From the NCBI RefSeq assembly GCF_040459645.1, contig NZ_JARVHQ010000002.1, positions 399,601 through 463,600 of the forward strand: a stretch of 64,000 nt of DNA. The letters run 5' to 3'. Below, piece after piece: positions 8,218-15,889 of the stretch. This stretch comes from Bacillus cereus group sp. RP43. GTDB lineage: Bacteria; Bacillota; Bacilli; Bacillales; Bacillaceae_G. Below the pieces are notes generated by a model. The model searched no databases. It had not been told where the DNA came from and worked only from the letters and a program-made list of their open reading frames with translations. The translations under genes were made by a program, and so were the position numbers. Within the stretch, counting starts at the first letter, position 1; each line of letters begins with the position of its first letter.

Positions 8218-8865
8218 TTATTTAGAAGAGTTATGTACATTTCGAAGAAGTTCTTCAATAAGTTTTGTTTTTTCATTCACCTTTGTGGCATATGTGAAAT
8301 CACCATAACAATATGGATACCTAAAATTATTTTTATTTCCACCACAAGTGTACATCGCTGGATTTTGATCAACTTTCATCTTAGAAAACTTTTTAGCCGA
8401 ATCTTCCGAGTGTTGTTTAACTTCTTGACTGGCAATAAAATCAATATACCCTGGTCCCATATTATAGCTTTGAATAATTGCATCCATGCTAACATCTTTT
8501 TCCGTTCCATATTTGTACATTTTAGCAAAGTGTTTTACCCCTTGTTCAATGCTCAAGCTTGTCTCTTGAATTTCATTTGGCTTTAATCCAAGTGATTCAG
8601 ATGACTGCATAGGGTCGTTTCCCTCACCTCTACTCTCTTGGTACATAATTCCTAATAAAACTGCTGTTTTCCCTCCTAAATTATATTTTTCTAATTCTTT
8701 TTTCAAGGTAGGCTCATATTGCAATACACGTTTTTCGGTAGCGAGCGCTTTATTTTGTTGAATATTAGTTTTATGATTAATATATAGTATTCCAAGCATT
8801 GTTCCTAAACCTAAAATACTAATAAGGAATACTTTAATAATTTGTTTTTTACTCATATCCTTCAT
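8218..8865 (-). CDS. Membrane-anchored lysozyme-like (CwlT N-domain type) muramidase
   Basis: A 215-residue protein with one N-terminal membrane helix (about residues 8-30) and an extracellular lysozyme-like domain of the family found at the N-terminus of conjugation-associated CwlT. The probable catalytic Glu is in LGIMYQESRG. Other family features are MQSSESLG, SIEQGVKHFAKMY, the QSYNMGPGYI motif and a Cys-containing TCGGNKNNFRYPYCYGDF segment. The start at 8865 has GAGGAG upstream. Such muramidases locally open peptidoglycan for conjugation or phage machinery, which fits the FtsK/Replic_Relax module just to the right. No conjugation ATPase of VirB4 type is in the window, so transfer function is unproven. 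Confidence 0.8.
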   Translation of the reverse strand: MKDMSKKQIIKVFLISILGLGTMLGILYINHKTNIQQNKALATEKRVLQYEPTLKKELEKYNLGGKTAVLLGIMYQESRGEGNDPMQSSESLGLKPNEIQETSLSIEQGVKHFAKMYKYGTEKDVSMDAIIQSYNMGPGYIDFIASQEVKQHSEDSAKKFSKMKVDQNPAMYTCGGNKNNFRYPYCYGDFTYATKVNEKTKLIEELLRNVHNSSK

Positions 8866-8999
8866 ATATTTCTCCTCGTATAAGAAATTCAATTTTTCAA
8901 TGGCGGTTGGTTATTTACAAAATATATAATAATCATCTATTTCTCTACCCCTTTCAGACTCAAATTTATTTCTTTTAGGTTTAAAGTTTAATATAGAAA

Positions 9000-9055
9000 T
9001 TTAAAGATAAGATAAAGATAAGATAAAGATAAAATAAAGAAAAGATAAAGTGCAT
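9000..9055. repeat. Short AAGATA/AAGATAA tandem repeat
   Basis: About seven imperfect units of AGATAA(AG) lie between the muramidase gene and a gene fragment. It is simple-sequence DNA with no evident coding use. Confidence 0.7.
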
Positions 9056-9071
9056 TTTTAGAGCACTTTAA

Positions 9072-9197
9072 AAAGATATTGGTACAAACGAATATGTGGG
9101 ACAAGTTGTAGATATGAATGGATATAGTGATAATCGAGAGGTTATCATACAAGTTATTAATTATGGAGATATCATTCTAGAAGAAGTTTTACTTTAA
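9072..9197 (+). pseudogene. C-terminal gene fragment, unknown
   Basis: A 41-codon open stretch reads as a regular protein segment (GQVVDMNGYSDNREVIIQV and onward to a natural stop) but has no start codon or ribosome binding site and is preceded by a stop. It appears to be the tail of a decayed gene. The source family is not recognised. Confidence 0.35.
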
Positions 9198-9265
9198 ATT
9201 TACTTTGCTCATTTACCGCCTTCTAACAATCAGCATCACACATGGCTTAATACATTACTGAAAAG

Positions 9266-9293
9266 AAAAAAGCTCTGCACTATGCAGGCTTTC
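9266..9293 (-). terminator. Terminator after the Replic_Relax gene
   Basis: The hairpin AAAGCCTGCA / TGCAGAGCTTT (minus-strand reading) with a T run overlaps the end of the minus-strand operon. Confidence 0.65.
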
Positions 9294-9294
9294 T

Positions 9295-9906
9295 TTATGA
9301 TTTCACCGCTAAATTTTTCATAAAACTTTCTATAGAATTCGCCTGAAATATACGTAAATGAGGAGATTGAACGTCGTAATGTTTGCCAGTAATGATAAGG
9401 ATTGAAGGAAAGAATTTAGAAACTTTCGGTTGCCAGGATTCATTGTGCCATTCTTGGCTATGGAAGTATAACTCGTATCTGTTTATCTTATCTTGCATTA
9501 TTTTTTTACTGTACACTGACTTTTGAACTTCAATAAAGAATGGTGATCTACGCCATATAGTAAAAGCATCCGGCTCCATATATTCTTTCCCATACTTTGG
9601 TTCAACTTTAAATAGTTTAGGATTTTCATAATGAACGAGTTGTTTGTATACGTCCACAATACCAAGGAAATGAGGGATTTTTTGACTTGTCTTTCTGATA
9701 GAACTTGGCTGCGGAAAATAAATGTATGGGTGCTGTAATACGTTAGCATCAACATAGCCGTCTCTTCTTAATCGTTTCATAACCGTATTACAACAAGTTA
9801 CCGCATTCTTTAAGCCTTGAAAATGCAAGTCAATAATATCGTCACGGGACATACATCTAAATCGCTTCAAATCATTCAAAATTCCTTTATCTCTACTCTT
9901 CATCAT
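9295..9906 (-). CDS. Replication-relaxation (Replic_Relax) family protein
   Basis: A 203-residue protein that I assign to the Replic_Relax family, found on Gram-positive plasmids and phages and thought to act in plasmid replication or nicking. The N-terminal half is a winged-helix domain (RDKGILNDLKRFRCMSRDDIIDLHF and KRLRRDGYV). The C-terminal half has the predicted catalytic-like EPDAFTIWRR, FFIEVQKS and RYELYF strings, resembling a PD-(D/E)xK-type core. The start overlaps the end of the FtsK-type gene by 14 bp, which indicates translational coupling. Together they look like a compact replication or mobilisation module. Which activity this member has is not known. Confidence 0.72.
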   Translation of the reverse strand: MMKSRDKGILNDLKRFRCMSRDDIIDLHFQGLKNAVTCCNTVMKRLRRDGYVDANVLQHPYIYFPQPSSIRKTSQKIPHFLGIVDVYKQLVHYENPKLFKVEPKYGKEYMEPDAFTIWRRSPFFIEVQKSVYSKKIMQDKINRYELYFHSQEWHNESWQPKVSKFFPSILIITGKHYDVQSPHLRIFQANSIESFMKNLAVKS

Positions 9907-11059
9907 CTAACACCCCAAATAACGGAATTTCTTCTTGCGATGAATTCTGGAGTATTTTCTCCTCTTTAGACATGCGATATGGTTCAACAATTTGTTTCGC
10001 CTTACTTAATTCCAAATAAGGAGCTTGCACTTTCTTTAATCCATTTCGTTTTAAAATCATTTGGCCTGATAGCTCTAAATGCTCTGAACCAGGAGTACCC
10101 ATGATATTACTATTAATTACACTATCACATTTAAAGCCAATTCTTACGGTCATATTGAGCTTTAACTTACCATCTAACACTTTCGCATCTGGCCGCTGCA
10201 TACTAAGCATAAGAAACACCCCAAGTGATCGGCCGACCGCTGAGATCTTTTCAATTGTAGTCATACACTCTTTTTCATCTTTTAGCATGGCCACTTCATC
10301 GATAGCAAGTAGAATATATGCTTTTGGATGATCAGGATTTAATTTGTTGTACGCATCAATATGATCAACTTCATATTCTTCCATAAGTTTTCTTCGTTCT
10401 CTGATTTCCTTCCATAACTTTTGAAGCATTATTTTCATTTCAATTTCTTCCATACAAACTTCTTTCACATGCTTCACTCTACGCAAAAAATGAAATTCAG
10501 AGTTTTTTAAGTCACCAAGGTACAAATGCAACTTTTCAGGAGACATATATTGAATAAGTGTGGATAATACAACACGTACCATACTACTTTTCCCGCTTCC
10601 CGTTTCTCCTGCTATTAATAAGTGTGGTGTATTGGAATCAACCATATCGTACGTAATCGTTTTTCCAAATTGATCCCGGCCAACCACAACAGGAAGACGG
10701 TATTCTTTTAATAATGGCTGCCATTCTTTATAACAGTACTTGTAAGGTTTTAGTCCAGCAGCTGAATGGAATGCATGTAGTACAAACTTTTTCATATCCC
10801 CTTCAATCGTAAGATTCCGTCCTAATATTTGCTGAAAACAGAACCACTTCTTTTCGATTTTCTGTGGATCTAATCCGTTTGGGATGGTAAATACATATCT
10901 CACGCTTTCTTTCGAAGAGGAAACATTATGTATCTTTGGATAAATAGGCACTTTTCCCCCACGCGTTTGATGTTCCGTATATAAACCTGCTTTTCCGAAC
11001 ACCTCCATAAGCTGATTCCTTAACCTTTGCGTACGAAACCACTCCTTTATAATTCCCAT
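9893..11059 (-). CDS. FtsK/SpoIIIE-type DNA translocase/coupling ATPase
   Basis: A 388-residue ATPase lacking membrane helices. Walker A is AGETGSGKSS (about residues 151-160), Walker B is YILLAIDEVAML (about 270-281), and the following SMQRPD segment is typical of FtsK/TraB and of ConQ-like coupling proteins of small integrative elements. Length and gene order (coupling ATPase followed by a replication/nicking protein) recall ICEBs1- or rolling-circle-type modules. The gene upstream (11075) encodes two membrane helices and could provide the missing anchor. The ATG at 11059 has a GGAGGG site. Confidence 0.85.
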   Translation of the reverse strand: MGIIKEWFRTQRLRNQLMEVFGKAGLYTEHQTRGGKVPIYPKIHNVSSSKESVRYVFTIPNGLDPQKIEKKWFCFQQILGRNLTIEGDMKKFVLHAFHSAAGLKPYKYCYKEWQPLLKEYRLPVVVGRDQFGKTITYDMVDSNTPHLLIAGETGSGKSSMVRVVLSTLIQYMSPEKLHLYLGDLKNSEFHFLRRVKHVKEVCMEEIEMKIMLQKLWKEIRERRKLMEEYEVDHIDAYNKLNPDHPKAYILLAIDEVAMLKDEKECMTTIEKISAVGRSLGVFLMLSMQRPDAKVLDGKLKLNMTVRIGFKCDSVINSNIMGTPGSEHLELSGQMILKRNGLKKVQAPYLELSKAKQIVEPYRMSKEEKILQNSSQEEIPLFGVLDDEE

Positions 11060-11074
11060 TACTCCCTTCCCTCC

Positions 11075-11395
11075 TTAAAACATGATTACGATACGAACAA
11101 ATACATATCCAATCAAGCAAACTCCACCAATTCGCGTGCCGTGATAAATACCTTCGCTTACAAATTTAGCTGCTGATATATAGTCATGTCGCACCAAGTA
11201 TTTTTCTAACATGACTGCTCCGATTAAAATCGTTCCCATAACTCCTAATGCAATGTAAGTATGTAATACCTGATCCGACATATGAAGGAATGCGAAAGGA
11301 CTTAATGAATTGTATTTACGGATTTTCTGTTCTTTATCTTTGTATGACCGATCCATAAACTCGCGAAAAGGAATTGTTTCCTTCCTAGTACGCAT
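11075..11395 (-). CDS. Small two-helix membrane protein of the FtsK module
   Basis: A 106-residue protein with a basic N-terminus (MRTRKETIPFREFMDRSYKDKEQ omitted beyond this), TM1 near residues 46-64 and TM2 near 84-104 ending at the C-terminus. It is the first gene of the minus-strand operon with the FtsK-type ATPase and Replic_Relax protein (15-bp gap). FtsK-family proteins normally carry their own N-terminal membrane part, and here that part is missing, so this protein may be the separated anchor. That is inference from position and topology; I do not recognise a named family. Confidence 0.65.
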   Translation of the reverse strand: MRTRKETIPFREFMDRSYKDKEQKIRKYNSLSPFAFLHMSDQVLHTYIALGVMGTILIGAVMLEKYLVRHDYISAAKFVSEGIYHGTRIGGVCLIGYVFVRIVIMF

Positions 11396-11457
11396 TTAAA
11401 TGCCCCCTTTATAAACAGAATTTAGAATGTAGATATTACATAGCTTCATCTACTTAA

Positions 11458-11565
11458 TACCGTGGTAGTTTTACCTTGGTAGAAATCCTGATAAATACTG
11501 TGGTAATTATTCGCAACTTACTTTGGTAAACTCGTATTCTTCTATCTTAATAAATACCGTGGTAG
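11458..11565. repeat. Five TACYKTGGTAR iterons
   Basis: Five near-identical 11-mers centred on the palindrome TACC-GT-GGTA lie at 11458, 11472, 11496, 11519 and 11555, upstream of the FtsK operon. Spacing is irregular (14, 24, 23, 36 bp). They are likely binding sites for the Cro-like protein at 11687 or for a replication protein. Confidence 0.7.
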
Positions 11566-11582
11566 CTGCTTTGATACATCAT

Positions 11583-11658
11583 ATTGTGGACAGCTTGTAC
11601 ATTATGTAAAAAACTTTTGCCGTCTATGCGAATAGTTTTTTACATTTATGTCCACAAT
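11583..11658. promoter_or_regulatory. Large two-part inverted repeat
   Basis: ATTGTGGACA (11583-11592) and ATGTAAAAAACT (11604-11615) are mirrored exactly by AGTTTTTTACAT (11634-11645) and TGTCCACAAT (11649-11658). The left arm has an 11-nt gap between its parts and the right arm 3 nt. It sits between divergent genes and could be an operator or an origin structure. Confidence 0.6.
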
Positions 11659-11686
11659 GTTGAAAATAGGTTCAGGAGGGATTTAA

Positions 11687-11917
11687 GTGTTTTGGAAATT
11701 CGGAGGGAAAAACCGAACGAAATTAGGTGATTTTTTAGATCGGAATGGCTTCACCCAAAATGATTTAGAAAAGACCGCGAAATTAAGTCGTCCTACAGTT
11801 TCAAAGGCGTGCAATGATAAAGAATACATACCTAGTCCAACTGTAATGAAAAAGATTTTAAAAGTTATTAGGCAAATAAAACCAAACGTTAAATCTACCG
11901 ACTTTTGGGATATGTAA
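11687..11917 (+). CDS. Cro/CI-type helix-turn-helix regulator
   Basis: A 76-residue DNA-binding protein with one XRE-type helix-turn-helix (about residues 17-55: GDFLDRNGFTQNDLEKTAKL followed by SRPTVSKACNDK). The start is GTG, chosen because CAGGAGGG stands 6 nt upstream. It is divergent from the FtsK/Replic_Relax operon, and the intervening 290 bp hold five small palindromic repeats plus a large inverted repeat. It therefore probably represses or switches that module, as Cro/CI proteins do in phages and integrative elements. Confidence 0.82.
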   Translation: MFWKFGGKNRTKLGDFLDRNGFTQNDLEKTAKLSRPTVSKACNDKEYIPSPTVMKKILKVIRQIKPNVKSTDFWDM

Positions 11918-11950
11918 AAACTGGCTAACTAGAGTCAGTTTTATTTTTTT
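11917..11950 (+). terminator. Terminator of the Cro-like gene
   Basis: AAAACTGGCT / AGTCAGTTTT hairpin followed by ATTTTTTT, directly at the stop codon. Confidence 0.75.
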
Positions 11951-11961
11951 ACAAAAACCCC

Positions 11962-12005
11962 TTCATAAGAGAACGTATATTCGTGTATAATAAGAACAGA
12001 TGTTC
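11962..12005 (+). promoter_or_regulatory. SOS promoter with LexA box
   Basis: GAACAGATGTTC (11994-12005) matches the Gram-positive LexA consensus GAAC-N4-GTTC exactly and is embedded in the palindrome AATAAGAACA-GA-TGTTCTTATT. A weaker second box, GAACGTATATTC, is at 11971-11982. A -10 TATAAT (11986-11991) lies between them and a -35-like TTCATA is at 11962-11967. This indicates DNA-damage induction of the polymerase operon. Confidence 0.85.
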
Positions 12006-12027
12006 TTATTATTAAGGAGGTGTAAAG

Positions 12028-13293
12028 GTGTATGACTACTCAATTTTGCCGAATCGAATTGTTTTATGTGTAGATCTTCGTAGTTTTTATGCAAGCGTGT
12101 CCTGTATCAAGATGGGCTTAGACCCACTGCATACCAAATTAGCTGTAGTAGGAGATGTGAAGAGAAATGGCTCTATTGTTTTGGCTGCAACACCACCATT
12201 AAAGGCATTAGGTGTTAAGAAAATGGCAAGGTTGTACGAAATACCACGGCGTAAAGACATTCTTGTGGTAAACCCAATCATGGGAACTTATATAAAATGC
12301 TCAAATTACATAACAAAATTAGCTCTACAATACGTTCCTATTGAAGATTTTCACCAATACAGCATCGATGAATTCTTTATGGATATTACAAATAGTATCC
12401 ATTTGTTTGCCAATGAGCCATATGAATTCGCGTTAAAATTCAAACGTGAAATATATAAGAAAACAAGAATTGAATGCACGATTGGGATTGGGCCTAATCC
12501 TTTAATGAGTAAGATCGCTTTAGATGTGGAAGCGAAGAAGACAAAAGACTGCATCGCATATTGGAAGTACGAAGATGTACCCATAAAATTATGGCCGATA
12601 CGACCACTTAGTAAGTTTTGGGGAATTTCGAGTAAAACAGAAGCAAAGTTAAATCGAAAAGGAATACATTCAATTGAAGACTTAGCGAAATATCCGCTCA
12701 AATACTTAAAACAAAGTTTTGGAGTTATTGGCGAAGAATTACACCTACATAGCAACGGCATTGATTTTAGCCGCATTGCAGAAAAATACATACCAGCAAC
12801 AACTTCAATTGGTAAGAGCCAAATACTCATGCGTGATTACACAATAGAAGAATTTCCAATTATCCTTCTGGAACATATCGAAGAAGTTTGCTATCGGCTG
12901 CGAAGACATAATAAACTTGCTCAAACCATACAATTTTCTATTGGTTATAGTAAAAATTACGCTGGCGGTTTCAGGAAAACTCACACTTTGAACCGACCTA
13001 CCAATTTAACAATGGATATTTATCGAATTTGTACATACTTTTTACATGAGTTATATACGGGTGAACCCCTAAGATCGATTAATGTTTCTTTAACCAACTT
13101 AATCAATGAAGGCGAAGAACAAATCTCTCTTTTCGATAACATCATACAACGCGAAAAAGAAATAAAATTAACTAAGGTAATGGATGAAATACGCACTAAA
13201 TTTGGCAAGAACAGCATATTAAGAGGCATTTCTTATACAAATAGTGCTACAGCAAGATACAGAAACACATTGTTAGGGGGACATAAATCATGA
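12028..13293 (+). CDS. uvrX: UvrX-like Y-family DNA polymerase
   Basis: A 421-residue Y-family (UmuC/DinB-type) translesion polymerase, most like the phage/plasmid UvrX group. The catalytic acidic motifs are DLRSFYASV near the N-terminus and SIDEFFMDIT (about residues 113-122). The palm/finger, thumb (helix-hairpin-helix GISSKTEAKLNRKGI) and little-finger regions follow in order. The start is GTG behind AAGGAGGTG. A perfect LexA box upstream shows SOS control. The stop overlaps the ATG of the YolD-like gene (ATGA), a pairing known for UvrX/YolD and YqjW/YqzH modules. It would copy damaged DNA at the cost of mutation. Confidence 0.92.
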   Translation: MYDYSILPNRIVLCVDLRSFYASVSCIKMGLDPLHTKLAVVGDVKRNGSIVLAATPPLKALGVKKMARLYEIPRRKDILVVNPIMGTYIKCSNYITKLALQYVPIEDFHQYSIDEFFMDITNSIHLFANEPYEFALKFKREIYKKTRIECTIGIGPNPLMSKIALDVEAKKTKDCIAYWKYEDVPIKLWPIRPLSKFWGISSKTEAKLNRKGIHSIEDLAKYPLKYLKQSFGVIGEELHLHSNGIDFSRIAEKYIPATTSIGKSQILMRDYTIEEFPIILLEHIEEVCYRLRRHNKLAQTIQFSIGYSKNYAGGFRKTHTLNRPTNLTMDIYRICTYFLHELYTGEPLRSINVSLTNLINEGEEQISLFDNIIQREKEIKLTKVMDEIRTKFGKNSILRGISYTNSATARYRNTLLGGHKS

Positions 13294-13631
13294 ACAACGC
13301 GAATATGCCAAAAGGAAGAGGAATGGTAAAATGGACTCCGTTCGCTGCGATGCCGGAGCAGTTTGCTGGTATTCGTGAAATCATCAAGGAGAAAAACAAA
13401 GTAACTCGGCCGATCTTAACCGCTGAAGAAAAAGAACTGATCGAGAACATGTTGCTATGTTCCTTATTATCTGAAGAAGAAATACTAATTACATATTATG
13501 AGGATGGTTATTTACTCTCTAGCTACATGACTGTTGTTGGTATTGACCAGCAACATAGTGCTGTTATATGTACCGATGCTTTTTATAATAAAATGAAACT
13601 ACAATTTTCTAATATAATAGACGTAAAATAG
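13290..13631 (+). CDS. YolD-like protein
   Basis: A 113-residue protein with the YolD family opening (MPKGRGMVKWTPFAAMPEQF), coupled by a 4-bp overlap to the UvrX-like polymerase gene. YolD proteins are small partners regularly found with Y-family polymerases in Bacillus; their function is thought to resemble UmuD, regulating the polymerase. The C-terminal half (ILITYYEDGYLLSSYMTVVGIDQQ) is the usual beta-rich domain. Normal length, no defects seen. Confidence 0.9.
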   Translation: MNNANMPKGRGMVKWTPFAAMPEQFAGIREIIKEKNKVTRPILTAEEKELIENMLLCSLLSEEEILITYYEDGYLLSSYMTVVGIDQQHSAVICTDAFYNKMKLQFSNIIDVK

Positions 13632-13679
13632 AATGGATTTAAACGATCACGTTTGTATTGTTATAAAGGAGTGTATAAA

Positions 13680-14054
13680 ATGCAAGGGAATCAGATAAGA
13701 AAGAATACAGCAAGAACAGTTATTCATAATGATATAAATAACTATCCCTATTTAAGTATACCCATGATTATCAATGAAAAAGATGGAATGATTTACGAAG
13801 TTTTAAGTGCTGGTTTTCATAATAATGATGCAGCAGCAATGATAACAACAGACGGTTTCGCTACAACCAGGGTAAATACACCTATCGTATCATTAAAAAA
13901 TAGTAATGGTAGCATTCAATTTTACCGCTTACCTTTAGAACTGGAATATTGGGTGCTTTCTTGTATACGTGCTTCTTCAACAGGAAAAAATCCGTTTCCA
14001 TGTAAAGTTGCTTTTGGAATCGTTGACACTAAATTTCATGTGGAATTTAAGTGA
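13680..14054 (+). CDS. Conserved hypothetical protein, 124 aa
   Basis: The ATG at 13680 was chosen for its AAAGGAG site 8 nt upstream; the frame could extend upstream to 13653 but lacks a site there. The protein has no signal peptide or membrane helix. The middle is rich in small polar residues (NDAAAMITTDGFATTRVNTP) and the end in aromatic residues (FYRLPLELEYWVLSCIRASS). It lies 48 bp after the YolD-like gene in the same direction and before a strong terminator, so it may belong to the SOS operon. I do not recognise the family. Confidence 0.6.
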   Translation: MQGNQIRKNTARTVIHNDINNYPYLSIPMIINEKDGMIYEVLSAGFHNNDAAAMITTDGFATTRVNTPIVSLKNSNGSIQFYRLPLELEYWVLSCIRASSTGKNPFPCKVAFGIVDTKFHVEFK

Positions 14055-14083
14055 AAAAGGAGCAAATTAATTTGCTCCTTTTT
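14054..14083 (+). terminator. Terminator of the UvrX operon
   Basis: A near-perfect palindrome, AAAAAGGAGCAAAT / ATTTGCTCCTTTTT, at the stop codon of the 124-aa protein gene. Confidence 0.85.
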
Positions 14084-14531
14084 ATTTCTAAAGAGGTGAT
14101 AATCGTCTTTATGGTGACCCTATCAGTCAAAGTTTCAATTGAAATAAGTAATATTTTAAAAATCGCTTAGCGTATAAAAAGGTTAAAATATGTGTGTTGC
14201 CCCAGATAGAAAAAGACGTTAATTATATTCCCATTTAAATGCTGATTAATAAGTAAGAATCCCCTATTCTTCTCTATTTACTTATACTTATATTTTTTAT
14301 AATTTATTATGATATAGATATTACTTAAAAGTATTTTTTACAAAATGCTTAATTGTAGTTTTTAGGGATTCAAACTCCGATACCCCACCTTGTTTTCTTA
14401 ATTCACATAATTTTCAAATATCAGAGATTCATATTTTAAGATTTGATATATAATGAAAGCAACCCGTAGTTAGAGTGTTTGCTCCGATTCAAATTATGAG
14501 ATAGTTTGTTCTAACTTTTTTACATTATCTA
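14084..14531. other. Intergenic region without a supported gene
   Basis: AT-rich sequence with a few short frames and no convincing ribosome binding site. It separates the SOS operon from the second two-component locus. Confidence 0.4.
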
Positions 14532-14567
14532 AAAAAGAACTTGTAGGGATTCCTACAAGTTCTTTTT
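14532..14567. terminator. Hairpin terminator, second copy
   Basis: AAAAAGAACTTGTAG / CTACAAGTTCTTTTT with a 6-nt loop, the same stem as at 1195-1230. No intact gene ends just before it, so the gene it served may have been lost. Confidence 0.6.
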
Positions 14568-14660
14568 GTTCTTCGGATTGACGAATAGTAAGTGTTATTG
14601 GGGATACCGCTAACATTTCGAGAGTCGTCATATATTCTTATGACAAAATGCTGTAGAAAG

Positions 14661-14676
14661 CTTAAGAATTCTTAAG
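14661..14676. promoter_or_regulatory. CTTAAGAATTCTTAAG palindrome, probable operator
   Basis: A perfect 16-bp palindrome. The same 16 bp recur at 17008-17023 before the ABC exporter operon. A further half-site TTCTTAAGG is at 14692-14700. It lies upstream of the response-regulator operon, as expected for a site bound by that regulator. Confidence 0.7.
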
Positions 14677-14793
14677 AACTTTTGCCCCTCTTTCTTAAGG
14701 TTTGGACTCTAGAGTATAATTATGAGTTCAAACCTGTGGGATGATTAGGTATGAAAACCATTCGCTTTCTTATTTCTGTATATAATGCACTAA

Positions 14794-15006
14794 AAATCAA
14801 TTGGTGCAGCCATTCCAAGTTTAAGGTTTCTTGGAGACAAAATAATTGAAGGACTTGATTTGAAGAAAGTAAATTACATTGTCAAATATGGACTGAGTAC
14901 AGGTGGATTCACAGAAAAATTAATTAAAAGAAGAAATCTCAAGACAATTATTTTATTAGTGGAAAATAATAAGGAATTTTATTTTTTTAATAAAAGCAAA
15001 AGTTAA
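14794..15006 (+). pseudogene. Gene remnant between operator and regulator gene
   Basis: A 70-codon open stretch (including SLRFLGDKIIEGLDLKKVNY and LIKRRNLKTIILLVENNKEF) reads like a real protein but begins after a stop and lacks a start or ribosome binding site. Further fragmentary coding-like sequence follows to about 15170. The family is not recognised. Confidence 0.35.
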
Positions 15007-15202
15007 AGAAAAAGGGAACTTATTAATTGTATATGGATCAGTAATAAATATTGAACAATATATTAGGGAGAACGATATTACGTATATACATTATGTTATT
15101 TCTTGTCTTCTGTTTGCAAGCTTAAGAAAAAGAGAAGATAGAAATGTATCACCTGCTTATGTCTTTAGCTGTTTAATGCGAGAAAAAATATGGAGGAATA
15201 CT

Positions 15203-15889
15203 ATGGAGTCAAACATTCTTATTGTCGATGATGATAAAGAGATTAGAAATCTTATCTCTGTTTATTTGGAAAATGAAGGTCTGAAAACTCAAAAAGCAGA
15301 AGATGCTATGGAAGCTTTACAACTGTTAGAAGAAAAGGAGTTTGATCTGATTATTTTAGATATTATGATGCCTAATATGGATGGTATTGAAGCGTGTATG
15401 AAGATTAGGGAAGACCGCAATATGCCTATCATCATGCTATCTGCAAAATCTGAGGATATAGACAAAATTCATGGTCTAGCCTCTGGTGCAGACGATTATT
15501 TATCAAAACCGTTTAACCCATTGGAATTAATCGCTAGGGTAAAATCCCAATTAAGAAGATTTAAAAAATATAATACGTCAATAGAACATAATAAAAGCAT
15601 TCTAGAAATTGGTGACTTAACCGTGAATACAGATACACGTCAAGTATGGGTAAGAGGAAAGAAAACAAGGTTAACTCCAAAAGAGTTTGATATTCTCGAA
15701 CTACTTGCCTGTAACAAAGGGGTTGTCCTGAGCGTTGCAAAAATATATGAAGCCGTTTGGAAAGAGGTTTTTTATAAATCAGATAATACCGTCATGGTGC
15801 ATATTACAAAAATAAGAGACAAAATTGAAGAGGATTCTAAACATCCCATTTATATTAAAACTGTTTGGGGAATTGGGTATAAAATATGA
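15203..15889 (+). CDS. OmpR-family response regulator (second system)
   Basis: A 228-residue regulator. The receiver domain has DDD near residues 8-10, the phospho-acceptor Asp in LIILDIMMPNMDG, Ser in MLSAKSED and Lys in YLSKPFNP. The Trans_reg_C domain includes TPKEFDILELL and VMVHITKIRDKIE. The start at 15203 follows GGAGG at 6 nt; the longer frame from 15176 lacks such a site. It resembles the VanR-like group that controls BceAB-type exporters or wall-antibiotic responses. The gene overlaps the kinase gene by 4 bp. The shared palindrome CTTAAGAATTCTTAAG upstream of this operon and of the ABC operon is its probable target. Confidence 0.92.
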   Translation: MESNILIVDDDKEIRNLISVYLENEGLKTQKAEDAMEALQLLEEKEFDLIILDIMMPNMDGIEACMKIREDRNMPIIMLSAKSEDIDKIHGLASGADDYLSKPFNPLELIARVKSQLRRFKKYNTSIEHNKSILEIGDLTVNTDTRQVWVRGKKTRLTPKEFDILELLACNKGVVLSVAKIYEAVWKEVFYKSDNTVMVHITKIRDKIEEDSKHPIYIKTVWGIGYKI

